DNA of 64,000 nucleotides from Liolophura sinensis (Eukaryota; Mollusca; Polyplacophora; Chitonida; Chitonidae). Below the pieces are notes generated by a model. That model saw only the letters and a list, made by a program, of their open reading frames with translations, was not told the origin of the DNA and ran no database searches. This document shows positions 1-11,783 of this stretch, one piece after another. The position numbers were made by a program, and so were the translations under genes. The first letter of the stretch is position 1. Every line of letters begins with the position of its first letter. The stretch covers positions 3,782,001 to 3,846,000 of the forward strand of contig NC_088304.1 of assembly GCF_032854445.1 (NCBI RefSeq). Direction: 5' to 3'.

Positions 1-1729
1 AAATGGTAATCAACATCACTGCATATTTTTCACCTAATTCTGCTTCAGCCATGGTGCTATATAGGGAACGTTTGTGATACTATTTAAGCATTTACATGAA
101 CAGTTAGAACAAAACTTTATAACTGAGGAAAACTGAAAAGGGGCCGTATATCACCCAGTTAGGTAGGCCTACATGCGTCAATTTGCCAGCTATCACACTG
201 TCGTCGCTGCTCTGCTTTGACTGTAGCCTTTTATACTTAATATACAGTGTACCTGACTGATATGTTAAACACAGACGCATAGTTGGGTGAACTTCAAAGA
301 TATACATGGACATGCAACTAAAGTTTTTATCTCTTATAATCTGAGAAAAACGTGTGTAAAATGATACATTTTAAACTATTGCATAAGTAATTCAAAAATC
401 GCAAACATTCTGAGTGAAAAGACTACTACTTAGACTGAGCCCATAAAGAATAAATGCATTTTTGGACAAATGTAACCAGACAGAAACCGTTTACGAGTTG
501 TATTGCTCTTTTGCATGTGTGGGTAAGTGAAGGGTGGAATGCACACCTCTCCATTGTCAAGAGTGCCTTTCAGCACAACAATCATTGTACATATATGTAC
601 TGAGGCCACAAAGTCCAGTTTCAAATTTCAAATCCAATATTGCTAACCTGTATCAAATTATTGCATTTACTTACAAGATTGATAGTTAACGCCACACTGA
701 AGAATTTCTCACTTATATGACTATGGTCAAGGTTCCCGATAATCCAGAGTAAACCGATGACAATAGGGATAGTGTCTCTTAAATTGCACCTTGTTTCAGG
801 ATTGAGTCTAATTCCCCTTACCCCGGGGCTAGGGGAGGTATATTGATCGAGCTGAATTAGCTCGCCAATGGATATATGAACAGTTGCAATCAAAGTGCAA
901 CTGAGTTACATATTTTATTGCCGACTACTTCATATTCTAACATGGTACACGGTTAGAATACTGATTTCAGTCAGTCACACAGAACATCCCTTGCGTCTTT
1001 CCTACACCATTGAAAGCTGCTGACTGATTTTCTGTACGATTCCGACGTATTTCCATACTTCATATGCTTTCTTAGTTCTGTGGTACTTGTGTTATACTGT
1101 GTTATACTGTGTTATACGTCGTTTTGGAAATTGGTCTTGGAATTGGTCATCCGGAACGCCCATCTTGGTTGATGGCTGGTATATATTCGACGCATAAATT
1201 CGACTGGTATCGGAGAAAACTCAGGAGGCAGTCAAACCAATGGGAGAAGGATTCTACTGCGGGATGTTCTTACCCACTGGGCTTTTGGGGAATATTTCTT
1301 TAGGCTTTAGTTGTATACTTCTTTGAGCTGGCGAATATTTATTTGGGCTTTTGAGGAGAATATTTATTTATTTGATGGGGTTTTTATACTGAGGAATATT
1401 TCAATTATTCACTTAATCACACACACATAGGTCAGTTATACCACAAATATTTCCTCCCAAACACGTTTATACATGCAACAGAGTTTACCATGTTTGCTTA
1501 TCAATGGTATTTGCTTAACAAACAGTTTTGAAGGAAATTTACATTCACTTTCAGTTTAGATCTGATCTGATTTTGTTCTGTTGCTTAAATTTACATTCCA
1601 TCTTGCAGAAAGCACAAAAGATTGTGGACTACAAAAGTAGCCAAAAGCAACCACAGAACAACGAATAATCCAGAGAAAGCAAACAATTTCAAGGGAAGCC
1701 ACGAATAACAACGCTTGGAGTAATTCGCC
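1..1729. other. non-genic stretch, nothing recognised
   Basis: I see only short open frames with no family resemblance. There is a short triplicated 'tgttatactg' motif near 1090-1117. A segment around 690-760 faintly resembles a decayed SINE fragment of the family annotated elsewhere in this window ('aagaatttctcacttatatga'), but it is too degraded to call. Confidence 0.5.
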
Positions 1730-1825
1730 GTGACTTCCACGACGTTCAAATTCCAGCCCCCAGTAGGCCTAGAGCCATCGATTTACGTGGGAAGAACATC
1801 GTTTCGAGAATTTCTGGGATTCACC

Positions 1826-2185
1826 ATGAATTCAAACTTGAGGAAATTCGATGGCACAGGTGAGCCAACAGCTGTGTCCTGGCTCCAAATGCTCGAGAAC
1901 TCCGCTAAGTGTGCTAATTTAGACTCATCTTCTGCCAATCGCCTTTTTGTGATGCATTTAGATGGCGAAGCCAAGATTTGGTACAACAGGCTACCTTCCT
2001 ACATTAAAAAGGACCACCAGGCTTTGCGCTCTGCTTTCTTGGAACAGTTTAAGCTGCCAGACATTGAATTCAGCATCTCTGAGGTTTTAGGTGACACCAG
2101 TACACAAGGCTATTCTGTGCTGGATATAGAATCTGGTTGCACTCCAATGGATCCGGTAGCAGCGGTAACAAAATCTCCACATTGA
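1826..2185 (+). pseudogene. LTR-retrotransposon gag (capsid) fragment
   Basis: The frame is open from about 1721 to a stop at 2183-2185; the first ATG in frame is at 1826. The translation has the retrotransposon gag/capsid signature: 'LRKFDGTGEP', then 'SWLQMLE', then 'LDGEAKIWYNRLP', then 'LRSAFLEQFKLP'. This spacing of tryptophans and the G-x-A-x-x-W motif is typical of Ty3/gypsy-type gag. It stops after about 120-150 residues. I see no CCHC knuckle, protease, reverse transcriptase, integrase or LTR nearby, so it is a relic or a very short co-opted fragment. Family membership is inferred from the motif pattern only. Confidence 0.6.
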
Positions 2186-3960
2186 ATTAGCGAAGATCTT
2201 TTCTGTGTATAAAGCAAATCATGTTATATAACGGTACCTTGTCGTTTATGATATTTCTAGCGTCTGCTATTACATATCATGTAATCATGTTTCCTTCCTA
2301 CACCTAACTTCTACAGATCAAATATTTTATAATTGAAATGGGAGATGAATATTTGCTTATAGTTGGTTTACACGGTGGAAGCGAATGAAAATGGCACAGC
2401 AGTATTTATTTCACATGGAAGTATGAATGACATGATTGATGAATTGATTGGTCGGTAGGTTGGTTGGTTGAAGAATATCTCACTTATATGATGGAATCAT
2501 CTTCATGAGTGTGGGGAACCGGAGTGTCCGGCATTTTTGCACGCCTGAAATGAACTTTTAGACATATGACGAACACACCCAGCTCAACGTGTGGTGGAAG
2601 ACAGATCCCCAACAAACTCCTTGCACTTACATTACCCCCACCAGAACAGTCAGACGAGCGCCGTTAATCTCTTGTACCCATGCACCAAAGCCCAGGAACA
2701 TTGGAGGGGTGGAGGTGGTGTGGGAGATCTCGAAGATCCCCTGTCGGAGGTTCGGACTAAACTTTGGTTATACCGCAAGAATAACAACGCCAAGGAAGAA
2801 AGACAAGTTCTATTGTAGAAAAAGGCCATATGATCACATGTTATACATTTCACCTTCGCTGGTCACTAAACACTGTGTAGCTTGCCGGTCTTAAAGGAGA
2901 AGATCAATCAAATACCACTGAAAAGAGTACGTATTTCCTCGCAGGTGCATGCCATAAAAAATTCTATTATGTACCTCAAGATAAATTATAAATAAAGTCA
3001 GCGCCAACATCCGCTGTGGGCGATTCCACGTTGCCTAAGAACTAGTCCTGAAGTCTTCTATATTACGAGGAGAATTGCCGCCGGAAACCGCCGAAGTGCA
3101 GTTCGTACATTTCCGGTAGAACTCTTCTTCCCTGAAGGTAGCCCACAGTACAGTTCCTTTTCCGCTTGATCGGAAAACCTGAATGTTGGACGTAGGTTCC
3201 GAGTTTACACGAACAAGCCGGCAGTTTCAGTGACTCTCACTGGCTGAGAGGCAACACACCCCCTGCATAAATTAAAGGGTGTTATAGACAGAGGACGCGA
3301 TGGATTCAGCGATTTATGCCAGCTTTGCCGTTTTCAGGCTTTACGTGTATGGCGAGGAAAGATCGCAAAATTATGCAGCAGGCACCACCAGATAGAAAAA
3401 ACATGTGCTCTTTTCAGCCTATAGTGTCATGTTTTTAAGTTTTCTTCTCCTTGAACACCGATGTATTCATATAGTGCTCCCTTATCGGAGTGCCATGCCG
3501 AGGACACCAGACACGACACTCAACGAAGTCAAAGTATACCGACACCTGACCATCCAGGCGCCGACAGATTTAACTCGAGTTTCTCGTAGAAACGCTGCCA
3601 TGTCTCGGCAAGGGCAATGCGATGATGGCAATGGAAAACTGCAAGTTTTATGAAGATTTATCTTTCTGTAGAACCGGATAATACGGAAATGCGCTGATGG
3701 AGGTGTGACAATTGTAACTTAAGACGATTAAGATTTAGCGTAAGAAGTTAGGCCTTCACTCTAAGTTGCTTAAATTTGACAATTAGTATAATTCTCTTAC
3801 AAACAAAGATGGACAGGGTATAGAGCATTTCGGCACTGCGTCACAATTGTATCTAATTGCGCTTAACCCGGGCATTGGAGCAATATATTCGTCGTGTTGA
3901 ATTAGATCGCATTAGACTGGATATGAACTGTTGCAATCAAAGCGCAAGTGAGATTTATTC
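2186..3960. other. non-genic stretch
   Basis: No supported gene. Around 2437-2560 there is a degraded SINE-like segment ('gattgattggtcgg' followed by 'agaatatctcacttatatga'). The overlapping short open frames at 2589-2894 have no recognisable motif. Confidence 0.45.
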
Positions 3961-4185
3961 TGATTAGCGACATCTTGTAAACTGCATGTAGCACGGTAGG
4001 CCTACTGATTACCGACATCTTGTAAACTGCATGTAGCACGGTAGGCCTACTGATTACCGACATCTTGTAAACTGCATGTAGCACGGTAGGCCTACTGATT
4101 ACCGACATCTTGTAAACTGCATGTAGCACGGTAGGCCTACTGATTACCGACATCTTGTAAACTGCATGTAGCACGGTAGGCCTAC
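3961..4185. repeat. minisatellite, 5 x 45 bp
   Basis: Five near-identical 45-base units begin at 3961, 4006, 4051, 4096 and 4141. Each starts 'tgattaccgacatcttgtaa' and ends 'gcacggtaggcctac'; the first differs by one base (tgattagcga). The unit is a multiple of three and contains no stop in one minus-strand frame, giving a 15-residue periodic open frame that I treat as an artefact. Confidence 0.95.
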
Positions 4186-4362
4186 ACGATTTACACACTG
4201 ACGTCATTCATTCCCCACAAACAATCCTTATGTCTCGCCATCGTTAAATGTTTCTCTTTGCATGAATTCGTCCTAATTTTGTGTTAAGCCTTGTTTTGGG
4301 AATTGATCTTGCGATTATTGACCCGGGAATTTCATTATTTCATGGGTTTGTTATATGAATGT

Positions 4363-4746
4363 CTGATTTGATGCCTAAATTTACATACTTGGATCCATTT
4401 ACCACAGAAGATCTCGAGTCAGTGCACTGATTTGATACCTAAATTTACATACTTGGATCCATTTACCACAGAAGATCTCAAGTCTGTGCACTGATTTGAT
4501 ACCTAAATTTACATACTTGGATCCATTTACCACAGAAGATCTCGAGTCTGTGCACTGATTTGATACCTAAATTTACATACTTGGATCCATTTACCACAGA
4601 AGATCTCGAGTCAGTGCACTGATTTGATACCTAAATTTACATACTTGGATCCATTTACCACAGAAGATCTCGAATCTGTGCACTGATTTGATACCTGAAT
4701 TTACATACTTGGATCCATTTACCACAGAAGATCTCGAGTCTGAGCA
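4363..4746. repeat. minisatellite, 6 x 64 bp
   Basis: Six 64-base units begin at 4363, 4427, 4491, 4555, 4619 and 4683. Each starts 'ctgatttgatacctaaattt' and contains 'ggatccatttaccacagaag' and 'atctcgagt'. Only a few substitutions separate the copies, suggesting recent expansion. Confidence 0.95.
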
Positions 4747-4820
4747 CATCTGTAAATGCCGGGAAATGACTTGTAGAAAGATGTGAACTATACCTGGATC
4801 ATAAGTGCCATTCTGCGGTT

Positions 4821-4980
4821 GGCACATGTACGTACGAATGGCACATGTACGTACGAATGGCACATGCATGTACGAATGGCATATGTATGTACGAATGGCA
4901 CATGTACGTACGAATGGCATATGTATGTACGAATGGCACATGTATGTACGAATGGCACATGTATGTACGAATGGCACGTT
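4821..4980. repeat. minisatellite, about 8 x 19 bp
   Basis: Units of 19 bases (ggcacatgtacgtacgaat and variants) start at 4821, 4840, 4859, 4878, 4897, 4916, 4935 and 4954, with a partial ninth at 4973. The unit contains the self-complementary words acatgt and gtacgtac. Because 19 is not a multiple of three and the unit lacks stops, all forward frames are open across it, which creates spurious open frames. Confidence 0.95.
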
Positions 4981-5354
4981 TATTGCCTTTTCCTTCTTTT
5001 TCAGTAGGATTGTTGCGTGAATGGCAGTTGTTTTTACTGCAGTTTGTCTTTCAAGGGGCTTTGCAAATAAGCATGACTATTGCTCCAGTCGTGATTAAGA
5101 TGTGCATGCATGTAAACTGGGAGTATCTCTCCCCAATAATGGAGTGCATATTTTCATACGTCCCTAAATTCCTTTCACGCCGTGCTTAATTACCATAATG
5201 TCATCTTAAAGGGAGTTAAAATGGAGAGAGTGTTTCACGCTTTTCCGCACGGAGCCCATCAAGACTAAAGCTTGGTGACGATGGAAAAGCTAAATGTCCG
5301 AATAAATCAGTTCGCCTTGATGAGTACGCCTCATTAATATTCGTTTAGTCCGTG

Positions 5355-5880
5355 TCACTTAGAACCTAGTTTTTCGAAAGTGTCGGAGAGAAAAATCCCA
5401 GTATCACCAGAAACACGAGGGCTGGAATAGGAACTAAATTGAGAGCCGGTCCTCTGAGACGCATCACGGGCGTTAAAAAGTCCCTCCGCCTTCTTCACGA
5501 TACGCGGAGGTGTCGGGAAAAGGAGTGAGAAGGCTGCCCTAGCTCGGAAGTTGTCGGATGCCAAGCGCCGCGAAGCCGTCAAACTGTTTTCCATTATAAC
5601 TTCCACCCGGTAATTTGGCCGGCTGAATTTCGGGGTGTCTACCCAAAGAGGTGTCAACAGCGGGCCTACTCGGACTTTATATTCGTCACTGAGGCGTTGT
5701 TCCAAAACCTCTGGGGAGAATTCAGTTTTTGCCGCGTGCTGTAATGGCGCCGGTACTGCTGTGAAATCATATGGTATGTGGGCATGGTGGTGTTGGGCAG
5801 AAATCTGGCCAAACTTGCGAAAGGGTGGAGGCCATGCAAGGCCCTGAGGGTCCCGAATACAATCAGGGGCCGACACCTTA
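5355..5880 (-). CDS. unassigned open frame, possible terminal exon
   Basis: This open frame stands out because the sequence is more GC-rich than its surroundings and the translation looks protein-like. It is rich in Pro, Arg and Phe, with 'QHHHAHIPYDF', 'LTPLWVDTPKFSRPNYRVEV' and a C-terminus ending 'FEKLGSK' before the stop. There is no in-frame ATG near its upstream end (about 5915 starts with GTG), so if real it is a 3' exon whose upstream exons I could not find. A possible acceptor AG precedes 'VSAPDC' near 5874, without a clear pyrimidine tract. I do not recognise the family; a retroelement open frame or a chance frame are alternatives. Confidence 0.3.
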
Positions 5881-5915
5881 CCATCAGTTATGAATATTAA
5901 TGAAGTGATCAACAC

Positions 5916-8405
5916 CTCCGACGTGCACTAATACGCCAACTGAGAGTTCCTAACGCCTGGGCTTCACAACGAATTGTCTTCCTGTCTCTTTAGCAAAGCA
6001 TTTCCGGCATACTTCCCTTCCTTGTTTGGAGACAAATTGGCTGCATGTGGAGAAATATAAAGCTGCCTATGTCATGCAGAGGATGTTTTAGGCGTAAACA
6101 AGACAGTACAGTGTTGTGATATCCAGATTTCTTTTTTGTTTTTTTGTCGCTGTTTCTTACTAAACCGTTTACGATAAACCATTATACGTCTTTAAATGTT
6201 CAAAGGCTGTTCATTTCTGTATGAAAGAGAAACAACAAACGAGAAGTACGTCGTAATTTATATCTGAATTGTTTTTCCACTCAATGGCCATAACCCAGAT
6301 AAATTCATAGACAAGAGCGTTTTCTACAATTATGGCGACTGCTTGGGAGGGGTTGGGATAGTCTGAAATGAATGTTGAAGTCTCAGAAGTTTCTGAATAT
6401 TGACGAAGTCAGATGCCAATGTGGCCAGGAATATCATGAATGAAAAGTCCAGACAACGGAACTTCAAAATGATTTACACAGGCTGTCGTTTACCTCATCA
6501 CAATAGAGAGAAATTCTGAGATTTCTTTTGTTTGTCAATTAGCCCCGGGTTCGCCACGCCTATAACGGTATTATTTCAGTCGTTTCACTAAAACGTGCAG
6601 GACGACGTCAATGCCATCACGTGATGCTGTCTGGATGAAATTACAGCCATCACAAAATACATCTCCAGTCCCGTGTGAGCGAGCCTGTAGTCATTTGAAA
6701 ATCTATGTGGCTTGATCTTAAGCCCTGGCAAACCGAGTCAAACACTGGTCTAAGTTTTCAAATCAATTTTCAGATCACCAATTAGCAAAATCCTTGTTCA
6801 AAGTCAAATTACCAAAGACCAACTTTAATAAACTAACTACTATCGCAAACTCTCAAAATATAGATAAATCATTTAATTAGGGGCTTGCTTAGCTGGCTTG
6901 AAAAAAAAGCAGTCGACAATTTTATGCCGTAACAGAAGAGGTCGAAGGAGATTAGGTATAGCTGACCACAGTGATGGCGGGCAAGCATAACTTAAATAGA
7001 ATAACGTTTAAACGTTTTAACGTTTTCAAACTAGTACAATTTAAGCTCGAATCTGATGATCGTGCCATTGGTCGTGACCCGGCGTACGTGTATACATTCG
7101 TTAACCAATGACAACTGTTAATAAGGTGCATATCCAACTGAATAAGTTGGCAATATGCACAAGCGATCAGTAGTCAGTTATCAACGAAGTCAATAACTTC
7201 AGAATTCCACATTAGAATTTGTTTTCAACTTATTTCACATACAATTACATTTATGTCGCAGAAAACACTAAAATATATCCTTAGCGCAAAATGTTGAAGA
7301 CTTACACGTCACTGAGCAAATGGCAAAGACTGGAAGAAATGGACATTGGAGAAAATGAATACAGTTTTCAGGCAATATAGAGCTGTAAGAACTCTTTACA
7401 AGTTCAAAGCAGTAATGAATGTGTATACGGAATAGGTACGTTTAGAGCGTTTTTCTTGAAACTGTTCTTACAGCACTCTACAGTTTTGAGATGAGACGCG
7501 TAATACTTTTAATCTATGCACATGTGTCAGCATGTGTTAGGGTAGAAGACTTAAGAAAGCCTCGAAGGTTCACGGAAAATGTTAAGAATGCGTGACTACC
7601 TGATTCCGCGACAGTTGGCTCTGATTGCAAAGGGTAAACAACTGGCGCCCTCTGGTGGGATAATGACACCTTTTAAATTCAAATAAAGGGACAGTAATCC
7701 TCAGAGATTATGCATTTTCACGACTCCGGGATGCTTTTACAGGCTTTTAGCCTTAATTGACTTAAGAGCATATTGACTTTCATTTCGTTTGGAGATCTAA
7801 CATTCGTTCGCTATGACACAGCTCGCTGAAAAGCGACAAATACAGCCCGAGAAGTGAAATATCATTTTCTTTAATTTTCATCCTAAGAGGCAAATCTAAG
7901 GTTGACACCATTTACTGCAGACGGATAAGTGATGTTTGGTCATAAAACCAGTGAAGTGCTCCAAAGTTAATATTACCACCGCCAACTTTTTTTTTTTTTG
8001 CTTCCAAACCCTTAAGATTCTCACTGTATGCACGTACTGATTAAAACCAACACTCTTATAATCAGAACAGCAATAAATATAGTCTTCTACCATGATGTAT
8101 TTGCCGAACGGACTCACCAAACTTCACCAAAAGTCTTACTTTTAGTAAAAGTGGCAAAGTTGATTCGACATGTACACCATTCCAGAAGGCTGGATTTATC
8201 ATTTGCTTTGCTTCATTTGTCACAAGAATGACTGTCAATATTCAATACAGCCCTCTCATATTTACAAGTTTATAATCAAAACTCCAGCGTAAATAAAAAA
8301 AAACATATACTTGTATGTTTTTATTCAAACAGCCCGTATATAGGCCTAGAGCTACTGATACAGTTTATGGGTAAAATGACCCTGAGAGCTTTAAATAGCT
8401 GGATG
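5916..8405. other. non-genic stretch
   Basis: No supported gene, repeat array or RNA gene, apart from the CTCF-like word annotated at 7644-7658. The open frames here are short and AT-rich with no motifs. Confidence 0.45.
7644..7658 (-). promoter_or_regulatory. CTCF-like 15-base motif
   Basis: The plus strand reads ggcgccctctggtgg. Its reverse complement, ccaccagagggcgcc, differs by one base from the familiar animal CTCF core (ccaccagggggcgcc). CTCF and its core motif are conserved across bilaterians. Whether the site is bound here is unknown; one 15-mer in 64 kb is suggestive, not proof. Confidence 0.35.
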
Positions 8406-8411
8406 CATTCT

Positions 8412-8572
8412 GTTTATTTATTTATTTGGTCGGTGTTTTACGCCGTACTCAAGAATATTTCATTTATACGACGGCGGCCAGCATTATGGTGGGAAGAAAA
8501 CGGGCAGCGCCCGGGGGAACCATCGACCATCCGCAGGTTGCTGACAGACCTTCCCACTTACGGCCGGAGATA
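8412..8572 (-). mobile_element. SINE 3' portion (shared family)
   Basis: On the plus strand it begins with a (ttta)n tail, then 'cggtgttttacgccgtactc', 'aagaatatttcatttatacg', 'acggcggccagcattatggtg', and ends at 'cttacggccggaga'. It is therefore the reverse complement of a tRNA-derived SINE with an (AAAT)n 3' tail. The tRNA-like head is missing. The family also occurs at 11405, 25123, 30752, 37772, 43700, 47765, 53724, 54470, 54915 and 57588. Confidence 0.8.
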
Positions 8573-9079
8573 AAAACATTGAAATACAATAAAATGTTCT
8601 TGAAGTTTTCACTTGAATTCGTCTGTAAATTTGCACGCATTAACGAGTTATTGTGTGTCTCAACTTTATAAGGTAACATCAAGGTAATCCTATAGTGTGT
8701 GGAAGAGTTTTAAATCTTATATAAAATATAAAACAAATATATAAAAAGTCATTTCAAACGCTCCAGCTAAAATATTAAAATGACATGACAACCTCTGGGT
8801 CAACTTTGAAAACGTTTGATTAATCATCGGATTAGCCCTATATCAATTACTGATGTTACCAGCGATAACGAAAACTGGGTGATCAGTCAATCCGTCAGAA
8901 TTAGACAAACAGTGGTGGTATCAGTAGTTCTCCCGGGCGTCTGCCTGCATGTGAAAACCGGATAAGGTAAAAGATATGGATATTTGACAAACACAAGAGG
9001 CTCTGGACACAACACCTGTCGTGTGAATAAGACACTTGACCTCCAGACAGCCCTTCACTGACTTGCCCCTCACGTTACA

Positions 9080-9347
9080 TGTCAGTTTCCTATGAATTCA
9101 AATTTGAATTTTAAAGTTGAACAAATATATCATTGAAAACATTAACGATGAAAGGACATCAAATAGATTGCAAAAATGTTAAGATCGCTTTAGATAGCCA
9201 TATTAAATATGAATTACTTTCTCTGTTTCTAAGTTAATCACACGCAATGTCAAGTTGCTATGAATTCAAATCTGAATTTCATTGCGGATCAAATATATCA
9301 CTGAGAACATTGACGATAAAATGGCATCAAAGAGACTGAATATCGCT
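9080..9347. repeat. diverged direct duplication
   Basis: Two related segments of about 95 bases, near 9083-9175 and 9253-9347, share 'ctatgaattcaaat', 'gaattt', 'aaatatatca', 'gaaaacatt/gagaacatt' and 'catcaaa'. The divergence suggests an old local duplication. Confidence 0.6.
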
Positions 9348-9608
9348 TAACTTGGACCGGAATCCTTTTACAATTTATTTGATTTTCGTTTAACGATATA
9401 CTTCGGAAGTTCCATTGATAAGATGGCGGCGAGTGTATAAGTGGAAGAAACCGGGGTACCTAGAAAGAAGTAAAGACCGTTGACAAGTTACTAACGAACT
9501 TTTTCACATATGATGTACAAATTTTCGACTGTGCACACACGTGCATGCGTCGTCGATAGCTTATTGTCACCAAGGCAGTAAAACTGTCGCGGGGTGGGGT
9601 GGGTGGGT

Positions 9609-9610
9609 AT

Positions 9611-9641
<31 letters not shown>
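9609..9641. repeat. (TG)n followed by a G run
   Basis: A short TG microsatellite runs directly into about 17 consecutive G residues. Further short G runs occur nearby (around 9865-9907). Confidence 0.9.
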
Positions 9642-10095
9642 TGTTAATCTATAATTCTCATATGCATACAAGTACAGTATTATGATACTATAATATTGTA
9701 TGATACTTTTCGGACTTTGACGGATGGGCCAGGTATATTGACCTTCTGAGGGTGCCTTTTGGGCTCAAACGGAACAAAAAAGACACAAAATGAAGTAGAC
9801 CTCAGTTCAAAGACTACTAAAATCTGTATTTGAAAATATTTCTACTTATTTTCTCTGGTGGAGTGGGGGATATATATGTATAAACACATATATATGTGGG
9901 GGGGGGGCAGATTTTTTTCTACCAACTAGATGCAGTAGCGTGTTTGGACTGCAAAGGGTCGCTTCAATGACCATGTTGATGATAAATGTCGATAGTAGAC
10001 TGTATTTCATTCAGTAAAAAAAAAGATACGGATTTTAATGGCCTTTCAACGGATACTTTTGTCATTTTTATCTTCCTTTAAATAGGCCTGCATGT

Positions 10096-10714
10096 ATATA
10101 TCGGGTGGGGGCATAAAAAATGGGCCGTACTTTGATGCCGCATTGCACCATTATCCTTTGTTCAAACCCTTTCACACGACAAATGACATGATTTTGTTAA
10201 CACACTGACCAATTTTCAAGGTCATAACTTGAGTAGTCTGTACACAGAGTTAAAATGAAAACATAGCCTCAAAAACGCACGTTCCGGTGACCGCCATAGC
10301 GTCACCTGTAAGATGTCATGAGTAGAGCGTGTGCTGAACATTTGTGAAACGCGTCAATCAAGTGTTGTCTGGAAAAAATGTCTGGCTCAAGGTGTCAGAG
10401 AAACCCTTCTGCCAGATAGGCAAAAGTTTGCTGAATAAAGATGGTTTTCTCTGCGGCGGACAAGGAATTGATCACCTTTTCAAGTAAAACAAAGGTAGAA
10501 CATCATTTTGCAATGTTCGGAACATGAGTATTTGACTCTACCTTTATTTAGGTCCCATGAACAGAAATCTTAAAGGATGAAATTGAAATTTGGCCTGTAT
10601 ACTGAGGAAATAATGGCTTTTGAGTGTGTAAATTTTTAGAAGCTGCCGTAAGAGGGTTTTGGAGATATTGAGTGTCAAAGTACGGCCCATTTTTTTATGC
10701 CCACCCGATATATA
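10096..10714. mobile_element. candidate MITE with ~40-bp terminal inverted repeats
   Basis: The left end reads 'tatatatcgggtgggggcat', then 'aaaaaatgggccgtactttga'. The right end (10677-10714) reads 'tcaaagtacggccc', then 'atttttttatgcccacccga', then 'tatata', which is its reverse complement with small indels in the g and a runs. The roughly 620-base interior has no open frame of note, as expected for a non-autonomous DNA transposon. The target-site duplication is ambiguous because the ends are TA-rich. I cannot name the superfamily. Confidence 0.65.
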
Positions 10715-11404
10715 GCGTTGTCTGAAATCAGTTCTGCACAAAAGCCTATTTACATGTAGCTCCCTCTTCCTTAACTTAAGGAAGCCGAATGCGTCTGGAT
10801 CAATAGATTACTATAAGAGTGTTTCATGCAAAAACTAATCATCTGATCCAAAACGTGTTGTTTTAGAAGCCGTATATGTCATACAAAAGACGCCGTTCAC
10901 GCGGAAGCCGTGTTATGAAGGGAGTGTTAGATTTGACGTAATCCGAGCGCGAATCGATCGGCACTTCTCGGTTATTTCCGGGATGTGATGGACGTGGACA
11001 TGACTCTGAGCAACAAATCTCACTAAGGAATGTTTTTCTCGCCTGACTGTCTGTAGTCTTTATGCTTTTGATGTGAAGTTTTAAATTCTGTGTACAATTA
11101 ACACTGTAAAGTTCTTTGAGGTGGGCAAGTATAATACCACAAGGATGTTTAGGGCAGTGCATATATCCTTGTGAAATAGGCGTATAATCAGAAGAGACTA
11201 TAGCATGAAACGAAGCTTAAGCCGTAAACTTAGAATATCACGTCAAAATATTTTCATTAATCAACGTTTAAGACGAATTCGCAAAAATTGAAACTCTAGT
11301 CAACATTTCACTGTTATTATATGTTAAGACCATTCTTAATGGTTTTCTCTAATTTGTGATAGATTTTTTTTTATCTAGAATCTCCAATTTTAAGAACATG
11401 AGTT

Positions 11405-11567
11405 TTATTTATTTATTTATTTATTTGATTGGTGTTTTACGCCGTACTCAAGAATATTTCACTTATACGACGGCGGCCAGCATTATGGTGGGTGGAAACC
11501 GGGCAGAGCCCGGGGTAAACCCACGACCATACGCAGGTTGCTGGCAGACTTTCCCACTTATGACATG
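11405..11567 (-). mobile_element. SINE 3' portion (shared family)
   Basis: A (ttta)n tail is followed by 'gattggtgttttacgccgta', 'ctcaagaatatttcacttat', 'acgacggcggccagcattat' and 'gcaggttgctggcagacttt'. It is in reverse orientation, truncated before the tRNA-like head, and very close to the copies at 8412 and 30752. Confidence 0.85.
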
Positions 11568-11679
11568 AGTTTTATGTTTATTGTCTAAAGAAAAGCGCCG
11601 TTCATCATGATATGTTGGGTTTGTGTAATTCAACGGCAAACACTGGCATAAAGCATATGTCAGAGGAAAGGGCATTAAA

Positions 11680-11681
<2 letters not shown>

Positions 11682-11753
<72 letters not shown>
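11682..11753. repeat. (TA)n microsatellite, ~72 bp
   Basis: An uninterrupted TA run, followed on its right by a duplicated 'atcgagctatat' motif (11752-11783). The Tyr-Ile open frames across it are artefacts. Confidence 0.98.
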
Positions 11754-11756
<3 letters not shown>

Positions 11757-11783
11757 GCTATATGTATTCATATCGAGCTATAT

